Notes under the pieces: model-generated | What the model saw: the letters and a program-made list of their open reading frames with translations, nothing else | What the model was told of the DNA's origin: nothing | Databases searched by the model: none | Shown: one piece after another, positions 16,970 to 26,194 of the stretch | How positions within the stretch are numbered: the first letter of the stretch is position 1 | Layout of the letters: each line of letters begins with the position of its first letter | Assembly (NCBI RefSeq): GCF_001439785.1 | Contig: NZ_JYLI01000018.1 | Location: forward strand, 62,001 to 126,000 | Direction of reading: 5' to 3' | Source of the DNA: Pseudomonas poae | Lineage (GTDB): Bacteria; Pseudomonadota; Gammaproteobacteria; Pseudomonadales; Pseudomonadaceae | DNA length: 64,000 nucleotides | Program-made: the position numbers and the translations under genes

Positions 16970-17299
16970 TTAGTAGTAACGATCAATGACTTTAACTTGC
17001 GAGCTGTCTTTGAAAGAGCGCCAGGCATTGTTGATCGTGTCGAATACCTGTTCGATAAAGTTGCGATCGGCGGCGGCTTTCTTGCCGACATAACCCTGGC
17101 CGCGGCGGTACATCTTCAGGCGCGCCGCCAGTTCACGGTGGTTGCGGTCGAACTCGGCTTCTTCGGAGTGAGGCGCCAGACGATCAATTTTCACTTCGCC
17201 CGACTTTTCCACCCACAGGATATGGTCGTCGAGTGTGTCTTTTTGCGCGGCGAACATCTCAGCCAATTCATCGATAGTGGGTTGGTTGTTCAGATTCAT
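16970..17299 (-). CDS. Conserved small hypothetical protein
   Basis: 109 residues, charged and mostly helical by eye, no signal peptide or membrane segment. No family recognised. The start ATG follows AAGGGGCTTACAC, a good ribosome site. The protein-like composition and Pseudomonas codon use support it being real. It stands alone between the LysR gene and a long noncoding stretch. Confidence 0.65.
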   Translation of the reverse strand: MNLNNQPTIDELAEMFAAQKDTLDDHILWVEKSGEVKIDRLAPHSEEAEFDRNHRELAARLKMYRRGQGYVGKKAAADRNFIEQVFDTINNAWRSFKDSSQVKVIDRYY

Positions 17300-17663
17300 G
17301 TGTAAGCCCCTTGACCAGTTGGTGATCTATCCGTTAATTCCGTTAAAACTGCTTAGTTGTCTCCGGCTCGAAAACCGGGCGTCAGTGACGGTCTGCCAAG
17401 TACGGGCAGGGTCTTGAAACTGATGCATGTAGTCTTGCTGATGAACTGCTACGCAATGCATTCATAACGAAGACAGGCAGCATTTGAGCGCCTGTACCCA
17501 TCCCTTTCGGGGCAGGTCAGCTTCATCAATCTGCCTTGTGGGCAGTGCACATCCGGAAAAAACAGCTCGGCGGTCAGACGAGTGCTTTCAAAACGCGTGT
17601 TACCAACGCTCCCGATGCGGGAGACGTCTAGATCATGCAAGGACAAAAACGCGGCGTCAACGA

Positions 17664-17695
17664 TTATGTAGTGATTATTTTTGATCACTACATAA
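17664..17695. promoter_or_regulatory. Perfect 12-bp AT-rich inverted repeat
   Basis: TTATGTAGTGAT and ATCACTACATAA are perfect complements around an 8-base T-rich loop. It could be an operator or the stem of an RNA hairpin; no clean T-tract follows on either strand, so a classic terminator is doubtful. Confidence 0.5.
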
Positions 17696-17781
17696 AATGC
17701 TTTGGCGACGGGAGAATGCGTAAAAACGTGACCTGGGCGTCACTTTTGGAGTGGCGGGTCGCCTCTGCGGCAAGCCCATTT

Positions 17782-17916
17782 TGTGGCGAGCGGGCTTGCC
17801 CCGCGTTGGGGTGCGCAGCGCCCCCAATCCAGCAAAACGCGGTGTGCCTGATACGGCTCAGCGCCTGGTTTTGGGGCTGCTGCGCAGCCCAACGCAGGAC
17901 AAGCCTGCTCGCCACA
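17782..17916 (+). repeat. REPIN-like 135-bp element, copy A
   Basis: Bounded by TGTGGCGAGC...GGCTTG and its complement CAAGCC...GCTCGCCACA, with conserved inner arms (GCGTTGGGG...CCCCCAATCCAGCAAAA; GGGGCTGCTGCGCAGCCCAACGC). The same 135 bases recur at 25958, 28192, 43323 and 47786. Similarity with copy B continues about 50 bases beyond the right end to a further REP (to about 17966). Confidence 0.9.
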
Positions 17917-17949
17917 GGGAATCTGCGCTTAACTGAGCGGCATTGGGAC

Positions 17950-17978
17950 AATGCCTGCTCGCCACAGGGCATTTTTGG
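17950..17978 (+). terminator. Hairpin with T-tail built on a REP
   Basis: AATGCC and GGCATT pair around the REP sequence TGCTCGCCACAG, followed by TTTT. It lies 3' of the minus-strand sirtuin gene region and reads as a terminator on the plus strand. Confidence 0.35.
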
Positions 17979-17990
17979 TGGGTGTTTTTG

Positions 17991-18836
17991 CTAGCTCAAT
18001 TGCTCGGCAAGCAAGGGCAGTAAATGTTCACAGGACGCTTCAATCTTCACCTGCAACAGCTCATCGCCGCGGGTCTTGCCCAGGTTGATGGCGATCACCG
18101 GCTTGCCCTGTTCAACCATCGCCTTGCACAGGCGAAACGCCGAATAGGCCATCAACGACGACCCCACCACCAACAGCCCATCGGCATGCTCCACCGCCGT
18201 CATGGCCCTGGCGGCTGTAACCGGTGCCACATTCTCGCCAAAAAACACCACGTCGGGCTTGAGCCGCTCGCCATTGCAACGGGGGCATCGAGGCACCTGG
18301 AAGCGTTCTTCGAATGTGGGGTCGAGCATTGTATCGCCATCCGGTAACTGCACGGCGTGTACCTGGGCGAGGTAGGGATTGTCGATCTCCATCTGGCGCT
18401 GGATTCCATCGCGTGGGCTGCGCTGCTGGCAATCCAGGCACAGCACACGATGCAGGCTGCCATGCAGCTCAATCACATCCTGGCTGCCGGCCTGATCATG
18501 CAGGGTGTCGACATTTTGCGTAATCAGCCCGCTGATGCGCTGGCGGTGTTGCAGGGTGGCCAGTGCCAGGTGGGCCGCGTTGGGCTGCGCGATGTGCACC
18601 TTCGGCCAGCCCAGCATCGCCCGTGCCCAGTAGCGACGGCGCGCCTGGGGTGTGGCGAGGAATTCCTGGTACATCATCGGCGCCTTGCCCCGACGCACGC
18701 CTTCGCTGTCGCGATAGTCGGGAATGCCCGATGAGGTGCTGATGCCTGCGCCGGTCAGTACCAGAAAGCGCCGTTCGCTCATCGCCCGGTGCAGGGTGTC
18801 GAGTTGATCGGCAAGATGTTCCAGCGTGTCGAGCAT
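17991..18836 (-). CDS. NAD-dependent protein deacylase, sirtuin (Sir2) family
   Basis: 281 residues. NAD-binding GAGIS (29-33), TQNVDTLHDQAG (106-117), catalytic His125 in IELHGS, and a structural zinc site C133-x2-C136 with CPRCNG further on are all present. The start is the ATG after GGGGAACCC, eight bases past the upstream CBS gene's stop. The remainder of the longer in-frame extension overlaps that gene and is not credible. It likely deacetylates metabolic enzymes such as acetyl-CoA synthetase; the target is inferred from the family. Confidence 0.9.
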   Translation of the reverse strand: MLDTLEHLADQLDTLHRAMSERRFLVLTGAGISTSSGIPDYRDSEGVRRGKAPMMYQEFLATPQARRRYWARAMLGWPKVHIAQPNAAHLALATLQHRQRISGLITQNVDTLHDQAGSQDVIELHGSLHRVLCLDCQQRSPRDGIQRQMEIDNPYLAQVHAVQLPDGDTMLDPTFEERFQVPRCPRCNGERLKPDVVFFGENVAPVTAARAMTAVEHADGLLVVGSSLMAYSAFRLCKAMVEQGKPVIAINLGKTRGDELLQVKIEASCEHLLPLLAEQLS

Positions 18837-18844
18837 GGGTTCCC

Positions 18845-19285
18845 CTATTCGCCGCGAATGTACTGCTCCAGTTGCCTGATCAGGTCTGTCTGTTCGGCAA
18901 TGGCTTCCTTGACCAGGTCGCCAATGGACAGCAAGCCCAGCAGCTTGCCATCTTCTACCACCGGCAAGTGGCGCAGGTGACTGTCGGTCATGATGTTCAT
19001 GCACTCATCGACACTTTTATGGGGCTCAACGGTGATGACCGGCGAGCTCATGACCTGATCGACCCGTGTGGTCACCGAGGACAGGCCCTTGAGGATGAGT
19101 TTGCGTGCGTAGTCACGTTCGCTGATGATCCCCACCACCGCACCGTCCTTGACGACCGGCAAGGCCCCGACGTTTTTTTCCGACATGCGTACCAGTGCTT
19201 CGAACACGGTGTGGTCCCACTGAATGGTATGCACGTCGTGATGCTTCTGGTCCTTGGCTTTGAGCAGTTGTGCAACGGTTTTCAT
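18845..19285 (-). CDS. Tandem CBS-domain protein
   Basis: 146 residues comprising two CBS domains (about 10-70 and 78-140; GIISERDYARK, MNIMTDSHLRHLPVVED, LLSIGDLVK). Such stand-alone CBS pairs sense adenine nucleotides. The ATG before KTVAQLL has GGAG at the right distance, better than the GTG three codons upstream. It is cotranscribed with the sirtuin gene (8-base gap), hinting that both respond to the NAD/adenylate state (inference). Confidence 0.85.
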   Translation of the reverse strand: MKTVAQLLKAKDQKHHDVHTIQWDHTVFEALVRMSEKNVGALPVVKDGAVVGIISERDYARKLILKGLSSVTTRVDQVMSSPVITVEPHKSVDECMNIMTDSHLRHLPVVEDGKLLGLLSIGDLVKEAIAEQTDLIRQLEQYIRGE

Positions 19286-19413
19286 GGCGGCCACTCCGAT
19301 ATCGTTGTTGTTTAGTCAGGGTCCTACAGAATCCTAGACGGCCCGCAACCGGGCAAGGTCCAAAGCGGCGTTAAACCCGTCGAAAAACGTCATTCGCCGG
19401 ATTTTTTTGTGTT

Positions 19414-21363
19414 TTACCCCGCAGTGGGTGGCTTTTTCGCGCGTTTGACGTGGGTGCCCGACTTGCGCGGGGCGCTCTTGCGTTTGTTTTTCCAGGGCGT
19501 GGCGCCCCGGCCTGCCGGGCTGGCCGGGCCGGTGATGGTCATGCGCATGCCGTTGCAGCGGGCCACCTGCTTGCTCATCCAGGCCGCTTGTTTGGCGACG
19601 AATTCCTCCAGGCTCATCTCGCCGCTTTGCACCATGTCCAGCGCCTGCTCCCAGATGGCGGTGGTGCCGGGGTCGGCGATGGCGCGGGGCACCGCGTCGA
19701 TCAGGCTGAACGCCGCCGGCGTGGCCGACAGCGCCTTGCCATTTTTAACCAGGTAACCGCGGTCCAGCAGGCCCTGGATAATTCCGGCGCGGGTGGCTTC
19801 GGTGCCGATGCCAGTGGTGTCCTTGAGTTTTTGCTTGAGCAGTGGGTCTTGCACCAGTTTGGCGACGTTCTTCATCGCCTTGATCAGGTCGCCTTCGGTG
19901 AACGGCTTGGGCGGCTGGGTCCACAGGTCCTTGAGGTTGACCCTGGCCACCACGTAGTCCCGACCTTGCGCCAACGTCGGCAACGCCTGGGGCGCAGGGG
20001 CTTCGCGGCCTTTGGCGGGGGCCAGTGCTTCGGGCAGTGCGCGCTTCCATCCCGGCTCGATCACCACCTTGCCCACCGCGCGCAACGCCTGGCCGGCGCA
20101 GTCGAAATCGGCCTGGGTGCGATCATATTCATGATTGGGCAGGAACTGCGCCAGGTAGCGCGCACGAATCAGCGTGTACACCGCTCGCTGCTTGCCGGCG
20201 AGTTGCCCGAGATCCTTGCCGGCCCCGGTGGGAATGATGCCGTGGTGGGCGCTGACCTTGGCGTCGTTCCAGGCCCGCGAGCGGCGCTGGGGGTCGATAT
20301 GGGGCATCAGTTCGTTCACTGCGGCATCCGCGCGGCCCAGCGCCGCGAGAATCTTTGGCGCTTCGCTGTGCTGGCTCAACGGCAGGTAGCCGCAGTCGCT
20401 GCGCGGGTAGGTGATGACCTTGTGCGTCTCGTAGAGGGATTGGGCGATATCCAGGGTTTCCTGGGCGCCCAGGCCGAGCTTCTTCGAGCAGACTTCCTGC
20501 AGGGTGCCGAGGTCAAAGGGCAGGGGGGCTACCTCACGCATGCGCTCGGTGCGCAGCTTCACCAGCCGCGCACTGGCAGCCTGGGTCATGGCTTGGGCGG
20601 CATCACGGGCCAGTTGCGGGTTGAGGCAGCGGCCCTGGTCGTCACAGGCATCTTCAGCGGCGCGCCACTGAGCCGTGAAGGTGATGGCGTCGTGGCGCAG
20701 GTCGACATCAATGGCCCAGTAAGCCACCGGTACGAAATCGGCGATGCTGCGGTCGCGGTCCACTACCAGGCGCAGGGTCGGGGTTTGTACGCGACCGACC
20801 GGCAATACGCCCTGGTAACCGGATTGACGGCCGAGCAAGGTAAACAGGCGGCTCATGTTCATGCCGATCAGCCAGTCGGCACGCGAGCGACCCAGGGCCG
20901 AGTGGTACAGGCTGAAGGTTTCAGCGCCGGGCTTGAGCGCGGCAAGGGCCTTGCGGATGGAGGCGTCGTCCAGGGCCGACAGCCATAGCCGCTGGATCGG
21001 CCCGCGATAACGACAATGCTCCACCAGCTCACGCGCAATCATCTCGCCTTCACGGTCGGCGTCGGTGGCAATGATCAGCTCTTGAGCTTCCCCCAGCAGG
21101 CGCTTGACCGCCTTGAACTGGCTGGCGGTCTTGGGCTTGACCAGCATTTTCCATTTTTGCGGGACGATCGGCAGGTCGGCCAGTACCCAGCGTTTGTATT
21201 TGGCGTCGTAAGCGTCGGGCGGGGCGGTTTCCAGCAAATGGCCGATGCACCAGGTGACGGTAACCCCGTTGCCCAGCCAGCAACCGTCGCCGCGGCGACT
21301 GGCGCCGAGCACGGCCGCTATATCCTTGGCCTGAGAGGGTTTTTCACAGAGGTACAGCCGCAT
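19414..21363 (-). CDS. topB: DNA topoisomerase III
   Basis: 649 residues, matching E. coli TopB in length. N-terminal TOPRIM (MRLYLCEKPSQAKDIAAVLG; ATDADREGEMIARE), the tyrosine active site in ITYPRSDCGYLP, and the type IA core are present. The C-terminus ends in a Lys/Arg-rich tail (KNKRKSAPRKSGTHVKRAKK) instead of zinc fingers. Two other start codons lie two and three codons upstream; none has a strong ribosome site, so the start is uncertain by a few residues. It decatenates recombination and replication intermediates. Confidence 0.92.
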   Translation of the reverse strand: MRLYLCEKPSQAKDIAAVLGASRRGDGCWLGNGVTVTWCIGHLLETAPPDAYDAKYKRWVLADLPIVPQKWKMLVKPKTASQFKAVKRLLGEAQELIIATDADREGEMIARELVEHCRYRGPIQRLWLSALDDASIRKALAALKPGAETFSLYHSALGRSRADWLIGMNMSRLFTLLGRQSGYQGVLPVGRVQTPTLRLVVDRDRSIADFVPVAYWAIDVDLRHDAITFTAQWRAAEDACDDQGRCLNPQLARDAAQAMTQAASARLVKLRTERMREVAPLPFDLGTLQEVCSKKLGLGAQETLDIAQSLYETHKVITYPRSDCGYLPLSQHSEAPKILAALGRADAAVNELMPHIDPQRRSRAWNDAKVSAHHGIIPTGAGKDLGQLAGKQRAVYTLIRARYLAQFLPNHEYDRTQADFDCAGQALRAVGKVVIEPGWKRALPEALAPAKGREAPAPQALPTLAQGRDYVVARVNLKDLWTQPPKPFTEGDLIKAMKNVAKLVQDPLLKQKLKDTTGIGTEATRAGIIQGLLDRGYLVKNGKALSATPAAFSLIDAVPRAIADPGTTAIWEQALDMVQSGEMSLEEFVAKQAAWMSKQVARCNGMRMTITGPASPAGRGATPWKNKRKSAPRKSGTHVKRAKKPPTAG

Positions 21364-21524
21364 GGTCATCACATCAGATCGGATTGATGCCTTGCAGGAT
21401 GCTGAGTCGAGAGCAATTGAGCAACCATTATCTGTATGGATGTACAGCTTTAAGTTTCAAGCTGCAAGCACAGACAACGCCGATCCGCTCTTGCTTGCCG
21501 CTTGCCGCTCGCCCCATGCAGCTC

Positions 21525-23147
21525 CTAATTACTATCGATGTCCACGTGGCGTGTTTCCTTGAGGCAGAGCATCCCGACAATCAGGCTCACACCCGTCACC
21601 ACCACCGGGTACCACAGCCCATAGAAAATATCCCCGGTGTAGACCACCAGTGCGAACGACACTGTCGGCAGAAACCCGCCAAACCAGCCGTTACCGATGT
21701 GATACGGCAGGGACATCGAGGTGTAGCGGATGCGCGTCGGGAACAGCTCCACCATCAGCGCCGCCAGCGGGCCGTAGCACATGGCCGCGATCAGGATGAG
21801 CGCGACGATCAGCACCACCACCATCACCTTGTTCACCTGGGCCACATCCGCCGAACTCGGGTAGCCGGCCAGGGTTACCGCGCCGCGCAGGGCGGCTTCG
21901 TCGAAGCCATCGATACGCACGTCACCCACGCTCACCTGCACCGGGCTGCCGGCGGGTGCGGCGGCGCTGGTGTAGGGCAGGCCCTGCTTGACGAGGAAGG
22001 TCTTGACCTTGTCGCAGGGGCTATCAAACCGCGCCTTGCCCACCGGGTCGAACTGGAAGGTGCAGGTGGCAGGGTCGGCCAGTACGGTGATCGGCGCCTG
22101 TCGGCTGGCCTGGTCCATCGCCGGGTTGGTGTAGTGCGCCAGGCTTTTGAAAATCGGGAAGTACAGCACGGTTGCCAGCAGCAGGCCGAGCATCAGCACG
22201 GGTTTGCGCCCGACCTTGTCCGAGAGCCAGCCAAAGAAGATAAAGAACGGTGCACCGATCACCACGCTGATGATAAGCAGCATGTTGGCCAGGGCCGGGT
22301 CCATTTTCAGGAACTGGGTCAGGAAGAACAGCACATAGAACTGCGCCGCGTAGAAGGTCACCGCTTGCCCGCCGTTGATGCTGAACAGGGCGATCAGCAC
22401 CACCTTGAGGTTTTCCCATTTGCCGAACGACTCACGGATCGGCGCCTTGCTGGCCTTGCCTTCCTCCTTCATCTTCAGAAACGCTGGCGACTCATGCAGG
22501 CTCATGCGGATCCAGGTGGAAATGCCCAGCAGCACGATGGAGAACAGGAACGGAATGCGCCAGCCCCACACTTCGAATTGATCGCCGGTGAAGTAACGGC
22601 AGGCCAGCACCACCAGCAGCGACAGCAGCAGGCCGAGGGTGGCGGTGGACTGGATCCAGCTGGTGTGCAGGCCGCGTTTGCCTGCGGGTGCGTGCTCGGC
22701 CACGTAGGTTGCGGCGCCGCCGTATTCGCCGCCCAGTGCCAGGCCTTGCAGCATGCGCAGCAGGATCAGGATGATCGGCGCCGCGATGCCGATGCTGGCG
22801 TAGGTCGGTAACAGCCCGACGCAGAACGTGGCCACGCCCATCAGAATAATGGTGACGAGAAACGTGTATTTGCGCCCGATCATGTCGCCCAGGCGGCCGA
22901 ACACCAACGCGCCGAACGGGCGTACCACAAAGCCCGCCGCGAACGCCATCAAGGCAAAGATAAACGCCGTGGTGTCGTTGACCCCGGCAAAGAACTGCTT
23001 GCTGATCACGGCCGCCAGGGCGCCGTAGAGGAAAAAGTCATACCACTCGAACACCGTGCCGAGGGAGGAGGCGAAGATGACTTTTCTGGAGTCGTTGCCG
23101 GCGCTGGCAGGCAGTGCGGCGCCGAGCGGTTGAGCATGGTCTGACAT
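21525..23147 (-). CDS. MFS transporter, metabolite:H+ symporter (MHS) type
   Basis: 540 residues, 12 predicted membrane segments. GTVFEWYDFFLYGALA at the N-terminus and FGRLGDMIGRKYTF with RMLQGLALGGEYGGA are hallmarks of the MHS/ShiA branch. A roughly 100-residue soluble insertion (about 345-435, with two Cys) between TM7-TM8 and the last bundle is unusual for the superfamily but known in this branch. It is 65 bases from the GMC oxidoreductase gene and in the same direction, so it may import that enzyme's substrate. Confidence 0.88.
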   Translation of the reverse strand: MSDHAQPLGAALPASAGNDSRKVIFASSLGTVFEWYDFFLYGALAAVISKQFFAGVNDTTAFIFALMAFAAGFVVRPFGALVFGRLGDMIGRKYTFLVTIILMGVATFCVGLLPTYASIGIAAPIILILLRMLQGLALGGEYGGAATYVAEHAPAGKRGLHTSWIQSTATLGLLLSLLVVLACRYFTGDQFEVWGWRIPFLFSIVLLGISTWIRMSLHESPAFLKMKEEGKASKAPIRESFGKWENLKVVLIALFSINGGQAVTFYAAQFYVLFFLTQFLKMDPALANMLLIISVVIGAPFFIFFGWLSDKVGRKPVLMLGLLLATVLYFPIFKSLAHYTNPAMDQASRQAPITVLADPATCTFQFDPVGKARFDSPCDKVKTFLVKQGLPYTSAAAPAGSPVQVSVGDVRIDGFDEAALRGAVTLAGYPSSADVAQVNKVMVVVLIVALILIAAMCYGPLAALMVELFPTRIRYTSMSLPYHIGNGWFGGFLPTVSFALVVYTGDIFYGLWYPVVVTGVSLIVGMLCLKETRHVDIDSN

Positions 23148-23212
23148 CGGGTAGTCCTCACAGTGATTATTTATTGTTGTTCCACTGTCGGCGTCAAAGG
23201 CGACGCCGCTGT

Positions 23213-24859
23213 TCAGATTGCGTAAACCCGTTCTTTCTCCGGGGCGAGGCTCCTTGTGGGCGGTGAAAGGATCAGCTGCGCGGCCTTCTCGGCAATCATC
23301 AGCGTGGGTGAGCAGGTGTTGCCGGAGGTGATGCGCGGCATGATCGAGGCGTCGGCAATGCGCAGCCCTGGTACGCCGTGCACCCGCAGTTGTGCGTCGA
23401 CCACGGCGTCTTTGTCGCTGCCCATGCGGCAGGTGCCCACTGGGTGGAAAATCGTCGTGCCGATACGGGCGGCGGCTTCGTGCAGTTGTTCTTCGGTCTG
23501 CAACGCATCGCCCGGCAGGTATTCCACCGGTTTGAACTGGCTCAGCGCCGGTGCGGCGACGATGCGTCGGGTCAGACGTATGGCGTCGGCGGCCACGCGC
23601 AGGTCCTCGGGATGGCTCAGGTAGTTGGGCTGAATCAGCGGCGCGTCCGCCGGGTTGGCCGAGCGAATATCGATACGCCCGCGGCTCTGCGGGCGCAGGT
23701 CGCAGACCGATGCGGTAAACGCCGGGAACCCATGCAAAGGCTCGCCAAAGCGCTCCAGGGACAGCGGCTGCACGTGGTATTCCAGGTTGGCCGAGGTCTG
23801 CTCCGGCCCCGAGCGGGCAAACGCGCCGAGCTGACTGGGCGCCATCGACAGCGGGCCGCTGCGGTCATACAGGTATTGAAGGCCCATGCCCATCTTGCCC
23901 CACACGGTGCCGGCGATCTGGTTGAGGGTGCGGGCGTTTTCCAGTTTGTAGATCAGCCGCAGTTGCAGGTGGTCCTGCAGGTTGCCGCCGACGCCCGGCA
24001 GCTCGTGCAGTACCTCGATGCCCAACGGCTTGAGCACGCTGGAGGGGCCAATGCCCGAGCGCTGCAGGATGCCCGGCGAGCCCACGGCACCTGCGCACAA
24101 CACGATTTCCTTGTGCGCTTTCCAGGTGATCTGCTGGCCATGTTGACGGCCGACCACGGCTGACGCACGACCGTTTTCCAGTATCACGCGATCAACTTCC
24201 ACGTCGGTCAATACGGTGAGGTTGGGTCGCTGGCGGACGGGTTTGAGAAATGCTTTGGCCGCGTTCCAGCGCACCCCGGCCTTCTGGTTGACCTGGAAAT
24301 ACCCGCAGCCTTCGTTATCGCCCTGGTTGAAATCGCTGACCGGTGCGATGCCGCTCTGCGCCGCCGCATCACGGAAGGCATCGAGGATCGGCCAGTGCAA
24401 ACGCTGTTGCTCGACGCGCCATTCGCCGCCGTCATTGTGGAACTCAGAGCCACCGGCAAAATGGTTTTCGCTATGCTTGAACAGCGGCAGTACGTCCTTC
24501 CAGGCCCAGCCGGGATTGCCTGCGGCCGCCCAGCCGTCGTAGTCCCGGGCCTGGCCGCGCATATAGATCATGCCGTTGATCGACGAGCAGCCGCCCAGCA
24601 CCTTGCCCCGTGGATAACTCAGTGCACGGCCTTGCAGGCCTGCCTGGGCTTCGGTCTTGAAGCACCAGTCGGTGCGTGGGTTACCGATGCAGAACAGGTA
24701 GCCGACGGGAATGTGAATCCAGGGATAGTTGTCGCGGCCGCCGGCTTCCAGCAGCAGCACGCGGTGCGCTGGGTTGGCGGACAGTCGATTGGCCAGCAAA
24801 CAGCCTGCGGGGCCGGCACCGACCATCACGTAATCGTATTGCGCAGTTGCAAGAGGCAT
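23213..24859 (-). CDS. GMC-family FAD oxidoreductase (alcohol/choline dehydrogenase-like)
   Basis: 548 residues. Rossmann FAD site VGAGPAGCLLANRL, GMC signature 1 (PRGKVLGGCSSINGMIYMRG), signature 2 (GAVGSPGILQRSGIGP), and catalytic HPVGTCRMG near the C-terminus are present. No signal peptide. It oxidises an unknown primary alcohol. It is divergent from the LysR gene at 24989 and upstream of an MFS gene, forming a regulated uptake-and-oxidation unit. Confidence 0.9.
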   Translation of the reverse strand: MPLATAQYDYVMVGAGPAGCLLANRLSANPAHRVLLLEAGGRDNYPWIHIPVGYLFCIGNPRTDWCFKTEAQAGLQGRALSYPRGKVLGGCSSINGMIYMRGQARDYDGWAAAGNPGWAWKDVLPLFKHSENHFAGGSEFHNDGGEWRVEQQRLHWPILDAFRDAAAQSGIAPVSDFNQGDNEGCGYFQVNQKAGVRWNAAKAFLKPVRQRPNLTVLTDVEVDRVILENGRASAVVGRQHGQQITWKAHKEIVLCAGAVGSPGILQRSGIGPSSVLKPLGIEVLHELPGVGGNLQDHLQLRLIYKLENARTLNQIAGTVWGKMGMGLQYLYDRSGPLSMAPSQLGAFARSGPEQTSANLEYHVQPLSLERFGEPLHGFPAFTASVCDLRPQSRGRIDIRSANPADAPLIQPNYLSHPEDLRVAADAIRLTRRIVAAPALSQFKPVEYLPGDALQTEEQLHEAAARIGTTIFHPVGTCRMGSDKDAVVDAQLRVHGVPGLRIADASIMPRITSGNTCSPTLMIAEKAAQLILSPPTRSLAPEKERVYAI

Positions 24860-24988
24860 CTGGGGTCTCGCTTGTTTTTCTTATTGGTTCCATCCTAGTT
24901 GTTAGTTTTCGTCTTAAAAATGTTAGTTTTTGCCCAGCTGCTGTGCGTTTTTAAACAGTGCTGCCCGATGCCACGCAATGGAGGCGAC

Positions 24989-25885
24989 ATGTTCGACTGG
25001 AACGACCTGCGGTTTTTTCTTGAGTTGCAGCGCAGCGGCCGCCTGCTCACCGCCGCGCAGCGCCTGAAAACCACGCACGCCACGGTGGCCCGGCATATCG
25101 AAGCGATTGAGAAGAGCCTCGGCACCGCATTGTTTGTGCAGCATGCCCAGGGCTATGAACTGACGCCTGCCGGCGAAGCGTTGCTCAAGCACGCCGAAGC
25201 CATGGAAAACCTTGCGTTGCTGGCCGAAGACGAACTCACCCATGCCGCCGCGCCCCTGGGCAAGATTCGCCTGGGCGTGGCGGAAGGGCTGGGCGTGATG
25301 TTCCTTGCCGGGCGCATGGGCGGCTTGTTTGAGCGTTATCCAGGCCTGGAAGTGGAACTGGTGGCGGTGCCGCGCTTCGTCAGCATCCTCAACCGCGAGG
25401 CGGAGATCAGCATCCATCTGGAGCGCCCCAGCGTCGACCAACTGGTCACCCGCAAACTCACCGACTACCGCCTGGCGCTTTACGCCAGCCGCGCTTACCT
25501 GGACCGCCACCCGCCGATTGAAAAGCGCGAAGACCTCGCGGCCCATGCCTGGATCGATTACGTCGACGACTTGCTGTTCAGCCAGGAACTCAAGTTCCTC
25601 AGCAGCTTCTGCCGCACCCCCAAAGTGGTGTTTCACAGCACCAGTGTCATCGCCCAGCATCAGGCGGCGCGTTCGGGATTGGGCATCGCCGTCCTGCCCT
25701 GCTTCATGGCCGCCGACGACCCGGACCTGGTCGCGCTGCTGCCGGAGGAAGGCATTCAGCGCAGCTACTGGATCAGCTCACGCCGGGAACTGCATAAATC
25801 GGTGCGGCTGCGGGTGTTGTGGGATTACGTGGTGGAACTGTGCGCACGGGAGCAAGCGCTGTTGCTCGGCGCGTCTACTGACTAA
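24989..25885 (+). CDS. LysR-type transcriptional regulator
   Basis: 298 residues beginning MFDWNDLRFFLELQRSGRLLTAAQRL, with a strong GGAGG ribosome site right before this ATG. N-terminal winged HTH, then substrate-binding-like domain. Divergent from the GMC oxidoreductase, 130 bases apart, and so the probable regulator of the GMC-MFS unit. Confidence 0.9.
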   Translation: MFDWNDLRFFLELQRSGRLLTAAQRLKTTHATVARHIEAIEKSLGTALFVQHAQGYELTPAGEALLKHAEAMENLALLAEDELTHAAAPLGKIRLGVAEGLGVMFLAGRMGGLFERYPGLEVELVAVPRFVSILNREAEISIHLERPSVDQLVTRKLTDYRLALYASRAYLDRHPPIEKREDLAAHAWIDYVDDLLFSQELKFLSSFCRTPKVVFHSTSVIAQHQAARSGLGIAVLPCFMAADDPDLVALLPEEGIQRSYWISSRRELHKSVRLRVLWDYVVELCAREQALLLGASTD

Positions 25886-25957
25886 ACCGGGTAAAAAATG
25901 CGGGAAGCTTGGCGCTGTCGTGCAGCCAGTTGCAGCCTCTGTGGCGAGCACATTTCT

Positions 25958-26092
25958 TGTGGCGAGCGGGCTTGCCCCGCGTTGGGGGGCGAAGCGCCCC
26001 CAATCCAGCAAAATGCGGTGTACCTCATATGGCTCAGCGCCTGGTTTTGGGGCTGCTGCGCAGCCCAACGCAGGACAAGCCTGCTCGCCACA
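25958..26092 (+). repeat. REPIN-like 135-bp element, copy B
   Basis: Same orientation and length as copy A, with a GGGGGCGAAGCGCCCCC inner arm. Extended homology to copy A continues through GGGAATTTGCGCTTAATTGA to another REP ending at 26141. It is inverted relative to copy C, and the two frame the glutamine-synthetase-like operon. The rest of the 25,886-26,194 gap holds nothing else recognisable. Confidence 0.9.
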
Positions 26093-26194
26093 GGGAATTT
26101 GCGCTTAATTGAACGGCGTTAGGGCAAGCCCGCTCGCCACAAGCCTGTAAGCGCTTGAAAAGGTGATTTTCGTCCCTGAAGAACAACGCCAGGT

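Larger units (their letters stand above)
17300..17990. other. 691-base region without a convincing gene
   Basis: Moderate-GC DNA with several hairpins, no recognised RNA. It contains the 12-bp AT-rich palindrome at 17664-17695, a REPIN at 17782-17916 and a REP-tailed hairpin at 17950-17975. A 79-codon minus-strand frame (17449-17688) has no family and starts inside the palindrome, so it is not called. Confidence 0.6.

Noticed and set aside
17449..17688. A 79-codon minus-strand frame in the 17.3-18.0 kb gap
   Set aside because: No family, no ribosome site, starts inside a perfect palindrome and has host-atypical composition; more likely noncoding.
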